This document shows, piece after piece, positions 17,304 through 22,278 of a stretch of 22,278 bases of DNA. This DNA is from Bordetella parapertussis (GTDB lineage: Bacteria > Pseudomonadota > Gammaproteobacteria > Burkholderiales > Burkholderiaceae_B). The first letter of the stretch is position 1. The number at the start of each line of letters is the position of its first letter. The notes beneath the pieces were generated by a model. The model saw nothing but the letters and a program-made list of their open reading frames with translations, did not search any database and was not told the origin of the DNA. The DNA is taken from the NCBI GenBank assembly GCA_945911685.1, contig CAMEAW010000040.1, positions 1 to 22,278 on the forward strand. The letters are read 5' to 3'. A program made the translations under genes and the position numbers.

Positions 17304-17428
17304 GCTCAGATATTTTGTTGTATCCGGCAATTGTGATTTTCACGATGTTGGTGATAGGCTTGGTGTTTACAGTCAAAGAGTTTTCTAAGATCGACAAAGA
17401 CTCAAAAAAGACTGAAACAAAAGACTAG
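17300..17428 (+). CDS. Tiny single-pass membrane protein, unknown (42 residues)
   Basis: This short frame starts at the ATGA overlap with the preceding gene and ends in TAG at 17426-17428. It encodes a short N-terminus (MSSDILLYP), one hydrophobic helix (AIVIFTMLVIGLVFTV) and a strongly charged Lys/Asp/Glu tail (KEFSKIDKDSKKTETKD). The coupling to the upstream gene, the single clean helix and the polar tail argue that it is translated. It is shorter than most automatic gene callers accept and would be missed easily. No function is assigned. Confidence 0.65.
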   Translation: MSSDILLYPAIVIFTMLVIGLVFTVKEFSKIDKDSKKTETKD

Positions 17429-17447
17429 TGAGCTTCTAATGCTCACT
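17427..17447. terminator. Hairpin between the small membrane genes and corA (weak terminator candidate)
   Basis: AGTGAGC (17427-17433) pairs with GCTCACT (17441-17447) around a seven-base loop, starting at the stop codon of the 42-residue gene. The following T run is interrupted (TTTAAAAAGAGTTTTTT), so it is not a textbook terminator. It lies between two converging units and may serve both. Confidence 0.45.
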
Positions 17448-17482
17448 TTAAAAAGAGTTTTTTGATAAAGCTGTGACCGAGA

Positions 17483-18514
17483 TCAAAGCCACTTCGCTTT
17501 GCGAAACTGGTAGTAAAGCGTTCCACAGATTGTCGCCATGCCGCCGATGATCAACAGGTAACCGTATTTCCATTTGAGCTCGGGCATGTACTCAAAGTTC
17601 ATGCCGTAAATGCCGGCGATCGCAGTCGGCACGGCCAAAATAGCTGCCCAAGCCGCCAAACGTCGGGTCGTTTCGGTCTGCTTGGATTGCTCAATGAGCA
17701 TCCCAGCCTCAAAGGCAAAGGTCAAACCATCGCCTAAGTTATCGAGCAACCGGTCGACTCTTGAAACGCGATCAGACAATTCGCCAAACTGCACACGTGC
17801 TTGTGCGTCAATTGGTGTCATCTCAATGTGGGCAAGGCGTCGACACACCTCGCCAAGAGGCGAGATGGCGTTATGCATTTTATGAAAGTCACGCCTTAGC
17901 TGATAGAGCCTTCGCACTTTTAGCTTTTCGAGGCCACGCAAGAGCAGGGTCTGCTCCATCGGCTCGATAGTTTTTTCAAACATATCGTTGGCGAGGTTGT
18001 AGCGATCGATCAAAAGGTCAAGCAACTCGGCCGCTACAAAATCACTGCCGCGCGCAAGGCGATCGGGCATCTTTTCGAGGCGGCTACGCAACTCAGTGTG
18101 AGGTGCTAAGGCACCCCGTCTGATGGTTAACAAGAAATTAGAGCCAATCAGCATCTGGGTTTCGCCAAAGGTAGGCAAGCCGTCTGACGCCCTGACCTCA
18201 ACCGTCATGGCCACCACGAGCACCACACTGTCGTAATCCATCACCTTGGGCATGCGATGCTTGGCTTGCAGGTCGCTGAGCACATGCGGATCAAGCCCCA
18301 GTTGCAAAGCTACGCGCGCGAGCAGGGCCTCGTCGGGCTCTTTCAAGCCCAGCCACAACAGCACCTCGGGCTCGGCGATGGTCTGGCCCAGATCCTCGAT
18401 ATCAACAATGCGCGGGTTGCGGCCATTAAAGTAAGCACGCGACGCCACCACCTCGGAGCCGAGCGCTGCACTCATGACCGTTATGTTGTTTGCTGTTTCG
18501 ATGGGTTCGCTCAT
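17483..18514 (-). CDS. corA: CorA family divalent-metal channel
   Basis: The 343-residue protein has a long cytoplasmic alpha/beta and helical funnel domain followed by two C-terminal membrane helices (about 287-303 and 318-335). The signature YGMN (303-306) ends the first helix, and the periplasmic loop MPELKWKYG carries the usual acidic residue before the second helix. The basic C-terminus (FRKAKWL) is also typical. The family forms homopentamers that take up Mg2+, or Co2+ and Ni2+; the ZntB-like branch handles zinc. The sequence does not settle the ion. The gene is alone on the minus strand and diverges from the atuA-like operon. A pair of imperfect direct repeats lies directly before its ATG. 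Confidence 0.93.
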   Translation of the reverse strand: MSEPIETANNITVMSAALGSEVVASRAYFNGRNPRIVDIEDLGQTIAEPEVLLWLGLKEPDEALLARVALQLGLDPHVLSDLQAKHRMPKVMDYDSVVLVVAMTVEVRASDGLPTFGETQMLIGSNFLLTIRRGALAPHTELRSRLEKMPDRLARGSDFVAAELLDLLIDRYNLANDMFEKTIEPMEQTLLLRGLEKLKVRRLYQLRRDFHKMHNAISPLGEVCRRLAHIEMTPIDAQARVQFGELSDRVSRVDRLLDNLGDGLTFAFEAGMLIEQSKQTETTRRLAAWAAILAVPTAIAGIYGMNFEYMPELKWKYGYLLIIGGMATICGTLYYQFRKAKWL

Positions 18515-18515
18515 T

Positions 18516-18595
18516 TTTCGCCTGATGACCTTGTAGATCTAATGAAACCACTCAAATCGATTTCGCCTAATTACCTTGCCGATCTGATAGAACGA
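18516..18595. repeat. Two imperfect 35-bp direct repeats between corA and the AtuA-like gene
   Basis: The repeats cover 18516-18550 and 18561-18595, with a 45-bp period and 27 of 35 positions identical. The shared blocks are TTTCGCCT, ACCTTG and GATCT. The first copy contains the palindrome TAGATCTA and begins 2 bp from the corA start codon. They could be paired protein-binding sites or the result of a local duplication. Confidence 0.5.
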
Positions 18596-18671
18596 ACCAG
18601 TCCAAACTAGCCGGCGAGCGGGCATGATTTAATGGGAGTAACAACAGACTATATCTCAGCAGAGTTTACCT

Positions 18672-20084
18672 ATGCACACTGAAATTCGCGATCTTATGGC
18701 GAGCCACGCCCCCTTTGGCGAAACCGAGGGCCTCAAACCCCTCTATGTGGGCTGTGCGACCGGCTTTTCGGGCGACCGCACCGACGGCGCGGGGCCCGTG
18801 GTCGATACCTTAATCGCACTGGGCGGCGGGGTCTTGAACTTCGAGACGCTCGCCGAGCGCACCCTCGCCTTAGCGCAAGTCGAAAAGCGAAAAAATCCCG
18901 CCATGGGCTATGAGCCCCTACTCGACGATCTGGTCGGCCCCGTTCTCAAACGTTGCCTTGATCACAATATTCAAATTGTCAGCAATTTTGGTGCAGCCAA
19001 TCCACAGGCTTGCGCGCAGCGAATTTTTGCCTTAGCGCGTGCCCAGGGGTTGCGCACCCCACGTATTGCCGTCGTACACGGCGACGACCTGACCAAACCC
19101 GAGCAATTGACGTTCTTGCTTAAGCGCTTAGGCAGCGACATCGACCCTAAGCGCATAGTCAGCGCCAATGCGTATCTGGGCGCCGGTGAAATCGCACAGG
19201 CGCTCAAAGACGGTGCCGATATTGTGGTGACAGGCCGCGTCTCAGACCCCTCGCTGACGCTCGGGCCCGCGATCGCGCACTTTGGCTGGTCGATGCAAGA
19301 CTGGCACCTGATGGGCTGTGGCACGATGGCGGGCCACATGCTTGAATGCGGCACACAGGTGACCGGCGGCTATTACAGCGTACCCGGGCAAAAGTCAGTA
19401 CCTGGCATGGATTACATTGGGTTTCCGATCGCAGAGATTCGGGCAGATGGCACATTTTCTGTATTTAAGGCGGCCAATACTGGCGGGCGCGTGGATGACC
19501 GCACGGGACGCGAACAGATCTTGTACGAAGTGCATGACCCCGCGCGCTATCTCACCCCCGATGTGGTGGCTGACATCAGTCAGGCTACCGTCACGCGAGA
19601 GGGTAAAGATCGGATCCTGATACAAGGCGTGACCGGACACCAGCGACCCGATGAACTTAAAGTGAATGTCTGCTATGACAATGGATACTTTGCCGAAGCA
19701 GAGATCTCTTACGCGGGCTTTCAGGCTAAAGAACGTGCGGCGCTTGCCGGCGAGACCATTCGCAAACGCATCGGGCACTTGCTGCCATTGCGTGTCGATT
19801 TAATTGGCGCCTTGAGTATTTTTGGTGACGATGCCGGTGAACTGATGGCGCAAGGCTATGCAGGTGCGTCGCGCGATGTGCGCTTACGCGTCGCGGGTGT
19901 ACATCTGCAAAAAGAGATCGCTGAAAAAATTCTTCGCGAAGTGACCGCCCTGTATTGTTGCGGGCCTGCGGGTGGTGGCGGCGTTCGAACCTCTTTGCGA
20001 CCGCGCTTAGACACACTCTCTTGCACCATCCCCCGCGAGGCAGTGCCCTCTGGCTTTAGTTTTGTGCAGGAGCAACGCGCATGA
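18672..20084 (+). CDS. AtuA-like protein (DUF1446, acyclic terpene utilisation family)
   Basis: The 470-residue soluble protein matches DUF1446 (PF07287). Landmarks are GCATGFSGDRTDGA near residue 27, NFGAANPQACA, VVTGRVSDPSLTLGP and HLMGCGTMAGHMLECGTQVTGGYY in the middle, and CCGPAGGGGVRT near the end. The founding member AtuA is needed for citronellol and geraniol use in Pseudomonas, but its reaction has not been established, and most relatives sit in other acyl-CoA or organic-acid gene groups. Here the protein lacks the small C-terminal domain seen in longer homologues; that domain is encoded by the next gene, which overlaps by 4 nt (ATGA). No strong ribosome site or promoter is evident upstream. 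Confidence 0.9.
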   Translation: MHTEIRDLMASHAPFGETEGLKPLYVGCATGFSGDRTDGAGPVVDTLIALGGGVLNFETLAERTLALAQVEKRKNPAMGYEPLLDDLVGPVLKRCLDHNIQIVSNFGAANPQACAQRIFALARAQGLRTPRIAVVHGDDLTKPEQLTFLLKRLGSDIDPKRIVSANAYLGAGEIAQALKDGADIVVTGRVSDPSLTLGPAIAHFGWSMQDWHLMGCGTMAGHMLECGTQVTGGYYSVPGQKSVPGMDYIGFPIAEIRADGTFSVFKAANTGGRVDDRTGREQILYEVHDPARYLTPDVVADISQATVTREGKDRILIQGVTGHQRPDELKVNVCYDNGYFAEAEISYAGFQAKERAALAGETIRKRIGHLLPLRVDLIGALSIFGDDAGELMAQGYAGASRDVRLRVAGVHLQKEIAEKILREVTALYCCGPAGGGGVRTSLRPRLDTLSCTIPREAVPSGFSFVQEQRA

Positions 20085-20461
20085 ATACCAACAACTCTTC
20101 AAACACCGTTGAATTGCCTCTATATCAGTTGGCCCATGGGCGCGCAGGCGACAAAGGCAACACCTCTAACATCAGCGTCATCGCCTGGGACTCTGCCTGC
20201 TTTGCCCTGCTTGTTGAACAACTCACCGAGGCACGGGTTGCTCAGTGGTTTGGCTATCGCCATCCAACCAAGGTCACACGCCACGTCTTGCCTAAACTCG
20301 AAGCGATGAATTTTGTACTCGAAGGTGTGCTGGATGGCGGGGTCAATGACGCGTTGAATCTCGATACGCACGGCAAAGGGCTGTCTTTTTGGATGCTGGA
20401 TTTGCCGATCACAGTACCCACTGTGTTAGCGGCAAAGCTTGAAGTAAAAGAGTACAGCTGA
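20081..20461 (+). CDS. AtuA-related small protein
   Basis: The 126-residue protein carries the motif LAHGRAGDKGNTSNISVIAW (18-37), which marks the domain often fused to the C-terminus of AtuA/DUF1446 proteins. Here it is a separate polypeptide whose start overlaps the AtuA-like stop (ATGA). The two products very likely form one complex. The rest has the expected VLEGVLDGGVNDALNLDTHGK block and a short C-terminus. The biochemical role is unknown. The stop codon overlaps the next start by 1 nt (TGATG), so three genes are translationally linked. Confidence 0.88.
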   Translation: MNTNNSSNTVELPLYQLAHGRAGDKGNTSNISVIAWDSACFALLVEQLTEARVAQWFGYRHPTKVTRHVLPKLEAMNFVLEGVLDGGVNDALNLDTHGKGLSFWMLDLPITVPTVLAAKLEVKEYS

Positions 20462-20847
20462 TGCGCTCGGGTACGTTCAAATCGGTCGATGCATCTAAAC
20501 CCGTAGGCGACTCGATTAAGGCCAGTTCGGGTGAAAGCATCGGCAGCCAGGGTCACGCAAACACCAGCGTTAAGCTCTCTGAACATACGAAAGCCAAGCC
20601 GAATGCAAATACTGGTGTCGCGTTAAGTAATCGAGTCAGCCCGAAAAAACTCTTGCTCAGCAAGTGGACCGCGGTTCACCCTGAGCACAAAGAAAAACAT
20701 TTTTTGGTGACAAAGGTGTTTGAACCCGAAATCGAGGGTCAGGCGATTGTCGAGATTGAACTTGAAGCCGCCATGACGGGACGCAAATTTTGCATGCCGT
20801 GGCGTGACTTAAAAAATCGCGAACAGTGGCGTCAGGGTTGGCTCTAG
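20461..20847 (+). CDS. TIGR02450-family Trp-rich protein with a long polar N-terminal extension
   Basis: Residues 60-128 match the small Trp-rich family: PKKLLLSKWTAVHPEHKEKHFLVTKV followed by the PWRDLKNREQWRQGW ending, with Trp69, Trp114, Trp123 and Trp127. Most members I recall are about 70 residues, so the first 60 residues here are extra. They are rich in Ser, Lys, Gly and Asn and look disordered. The ATG overlaps the previous stop (TGATG), which supports this start and the extension. The function is unknown. A GC-rich hairpin follows the stop codon. Confidence 0.85.
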   Translation: MRSGTFKSVDASKPVGDSIKASSGESIGSQGHANTSVKLSEHTKAKPNANTGVALSNRVSPKKLLLSKWTAVHPEHKEKHFLVTKVFEPEIEGQAIVEIELEAAMTGRKFCMPWRDLKNREQWRQGWL

Positions 20848-20872
20848 GCTTGCGCGTGGCGCTCGCGCAGCC
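20847..20872. terminator. GC-rich hairpin between converging genes
   Basis: GGCT-T-GCGCG (20847-20856) pairs with CGCGC-AGCC (20864-20872), leaving one bulged T and a seven-base loop. There is no T run on either strand. It lies between the Trp-rich gene and the converging MASE1-like gene, so it may slow or protect transcript ends rather than act as a full intrinsic terminator. Confidence 0.35.
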
Positions 20873-20881
20873 ATGGTTGCC

Positions 20882-21487
20882 TCACACCCGCTGTTTTGCT
20901 TGACGGTTAAATATCAGCCGCAAGGCAAAACTCACCGCATACAACACGACCACGGTACCTAACAGATCGCCTAAAAGCATCGGCACCAAACCCTCTATCG
21001 GGCTAGCCATACGGCCTGACAAATAAAAATAAATGTTATGGGGCACAGCATTAAACACGGCCCCCATGGTCGCGAACACTAGCAATTGTCTGGATGTTAA
21101 GCCCGTCAACGTCGATGGCACATTAAGTAAACGCGTACAAAACCAAAACGCGACAAGCGGCCCGGTTGCAGATAAAAAGGCTAACACCAGCCCATCTGTC
21201 AGATCCCCTGTAAAGTCAGTTTGGTTCGTGACCAATGCCCCCGCAAACAGCCCTAAGGCCCCCACCCAGTCGCAAGCCATCACAGCCAGCATACGAATGG
21301 CCGCCGGCAAAAACACCCAAGTGATAAAAACTGTTACCTCAAAAGACGAAAAGGCCCATTGATTTAAACGAAACAACAACACCCACAGCAACGCAACAGC
21401 GATTGCCGATACTGCCATGCTCAAAACATTGGTTTGCGTTTTGGAGGCGGCGCCGGTCTTGGCGTCGTCGTGAGGGTCAAACACCAT
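20882..21487 (-). CDS. MASE1-like integral membrane protein without an output domain
   Basis: The 201-residue protein has a polar N-terminus (1-20) and about six membrane helices. The segments FITWVFLPAAIRMLAV and LGDLLGTVVVLYAVSFALRL resemble the start and end of MASE1 sensor regions, which normally precede GGDEF or histidine kinase domains. No such domain is present. The similarity is by eye, and a transporter-like or structural role is equally possible. The ATG lies 6 nt after the stop of the winged-helix gene, so the two form a minus-strand operon in which the regulator is made first. The gene converges on the Trp-rich gene. Confidence 0.7.
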   Translation of the reverse strand: MVFDPHDDAKTGAASKTQTNVLSMAVSAIAVALLWVLLFRLNQWAFSSFEVTVFITWVFLPAAIRMLAVMACDWVGALGLFAGALVTNQTDFTGDLTDGLVLAFLSATGPLVAFWFCTRLLNVPSTLTGLTSRQLLVFATMGAVFNAVPHNIYFYLSGRMASPIEGLVPMLLGDLLGTVVVLYAVSFALRLIFNRQAKQRV

Positions 21488-21493
21488 CGCTAG

Positions 21494-21853
21494 TTAAACC
21501 CCGTGCTGGGCTTTGTCTAGGGCCTGACCAAGCGTTGAGAAATATTGCTTGGTAAGCGCCGTTGGCACGACGTATTTCACGCGGCTATCGGACTGATCGG
21601 TGTCGAGATCGATCATTCCTTTCTTGCGTAGGGTTTTGAGTCGCCGATGAGCCGTCGTTGCTGAAATCTCATTGGTCAGGCTCATCGCCTCAAGAACACT
21701 AATCTTTTTTTCATGATGCCAAACCGCCGCCAGCAGTGTGAGCAAGCGCTCTTCCACCGGATCCATGGCCGGAAAAGTGGGGATGTCGCGAATTGCCTGC
21801 ACTAAGTTCAAAAACCGAAGATAGGTGGCGGAGTATTTAGATTGATTGACCAT
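21494..21853 (-). CDS. Winged helix-turn-helix (MarR-like) transcriptional regulator
   Basis: The 119-residue protein is one compact DNA-binding domain. After an amphipathic N-terminal helix (LRFLNLVQAIRDI) come the helices EERLLTLLAAVWHHEKKISVLEAM and the recognition region SATTAHRRLKTLRKKGMI, then the wing DLDTDQSDSRVKYVVPT and a C-terminal helix. This is the MarR-type order, on the short side of the family. It is the first gene of a two-gene operon and diverges from the Bug receptor gene. The 153-bp space between them contains TATTCAC (21873-21879) with GTGAATA (21912-21918) and a 16-bp palindrome. Autoregulation and control of the neighbour are plausible inferences. Confidence 0.85.
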   Translation of the reverse strand: MVNQSKYSATYLRFLNLVQAIRDIPTFPAMDPVEERLLTLLAAVWHHEKKISVLEAMSLTNEISATTAHRRLKTLRKKGMIDLDTDQSDSRVKYVVPTALTKQYFSTLGQALDKAQHGV

Positions 21854-21957
21854 ACCTGTAATATTAAGGTCTTATTCACATAATTGCTACCTAAGAATAC
21901 ATAATGACTACGTGAATATCTGGCAGATTGAAAGCCGTTTAACTTTTACCTAAAAAT

Positions 21958-21973
21958 AGCGATTGCAATCGCT
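21958..21973. promoter_or_regulatory. Perfect 16-bp palindrome upstream of the Bug gene (putative operator)
   Basis: AGCGATTGCAATCGCT is its own reverse complement without interruption and ends 33 nt before the Bug start codon. Its length and symmetry fit a dimeric repressor, and the neighbouring winged-helix gene is the obvious candidate. It could also form a transcript hairpin, but without a loop that is less likely. Confidence 0.5.
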
Positions 21974-22006
21974 TACCGCTTATCAAAGCACCCCAGGAGA
22001 CAACTC

Positions 22007-22278
22007 ATGAAAATTCGCACACTGCTGAACCCTTTTTTTGTACGCACCCTGCATCGTCGAGCACTTATCCTTGCAGTCATCAGCACATTGAGCCTTGGCC
22101 TTGGTTTAGGCAGTCAAAACCTCTATGCTCAGCCCTACCCCAACAAACCGATTAAATTGATCATCCCCTTTAACGCGGGTGGCGCCTTAGACATCGTTGG
22201 TCGTTTACTCGCTGGCGAGCTTTCAAAACAGCTCAGTCAAAATGTGATTGTTGAAAATAAAGCAGGCGCTGGTGGCAA
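22007..22278 (+). CDS. Bug-family tripartite tricarboxylate transporter substrate-binding protein (partial)
   Basis: Ninety residues are present before the window ends. A basic start and hydrophobic stretch (19-36) form a Sec signal peptide with likely cleavage after LYA (41/42). The mature part opens with PYPNKPIKLIIPFNAGGALDIVGR, the hallmark of Bug/TctC receptors, which are greatly expanded in Alcaligenaceae and bind carboxylates or other small organic molecules in the periplasm. AGGAGA at 21995-22000 is a strong ribosome site. The remaining roughly 230 residues lie outside the window. No membrane partner (TctA/TctB) is visible, so the ligand is unknown. Confidence 0.93.
   Translation, partial: MKIRTLLNPFFVRTLHRRALILAVISTLSLGLGLGSQNLYAQPYPNKPIKLIIPFNAGGALDIVGRLLAGELSKQLSQNVIVENKAGAGG

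Noticed and set aside
18257..18610. 117-codon frame antisense to corA whose end reads as two similar SPxxLxDL segments
   Set aside because: Most of it is the antisense of a secure corA gene. The similar ends are explained by the direct repeats in the DNA.
1..22278. tRNA, rRNA, CRISPR arrays, insertion sequences or integrase genes
   Set aside because: No regularly spaced repeat array, transposase or integrase sequence, or recognisable RNA gene was seen on either strand.

Overview
The window reads as chromosomal DNA of a betaproteobacterium, most likely order Burkholderiales and close to Alcaligenaceae. The evidence is the combination of AcnB, a DUF2863 protein, EarP with an arginine-32 type EF-P, DUF1178 and YkgJ-type proteins, a Bug-family (tripartite tricarboxylate transporter) receptor and a DUF1446/AtuA pair. 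The family assignment is an inference from gene content; no rRNA, tRNA, CRISPR array, transposase or prophage gene was seen.

Left part (1-7420): acnB (TCA cycle aconitase B) sits behind a well-formed sigma-70 promoter with a perfect inverted repeat just upstream, and ends in a strong hairpin. Next is a two-gene unit, a DUF2863 gene followed 2 nt later by earP, which rhamnosylates EF-P on Arg32. The substrate gene efp lies 1.4 kb further on. An MFS transporter gene on the opposite strand separates them and overlaps the earP stop. EarP carries a low-complexity segment of about 50 residues, encoded by DNA with direct and inverted repeats, between its two Rossmann halves.

Middle part (7419-16410, all on the minus strand): a HEPN/nucleotidyltransferase toxin-antitoxin-like pair; two small cysteine-rich proteins (YkgJ family and DUF1178); then an operon read right to left as secreted thermonuclease-like protein, large oligopeptide-type binding lipoprotein, DppB/YejB-type permease, and a single 1086-residue polypeptide that fuses a DppC/YejE-type permease to two ABC ATPase domains. 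All joints in this operon overlap or are 5 nt apart, so the genes are probably co-transcribed.

Right part (16409-22278): an AT-rich island of about 1 kb holds a 438-bp gene-free stretch with repeated GTTGAAAAC motifs and three tiny membrane-protein genes (83, 60 and 42 residues). The last two are linked by an ATGA overlap. Then come a CorA-family metal channel (minus), a tightly coupled three-gene unit (AtuA-like protein, AtuA-related small protein, Trp-rich TIGR02450-type protein), and a winged-helix regulator plus MASE1-like membrane protein pair. That pair diverges from a Bug-family solute receptor cut off by the window end. A perfect 16-bp palindrome lies in front of the Bug gene.

No large, clearly new multi-gene system is evident. 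The strongest candidates for undescribed biology are the small-membrane-protein cluster, the repeat-derived insertion in EarP, the permease-ATPase-ATPase fusion with its doubly anchored binding protein, and the conserved-looking operator of acnB.
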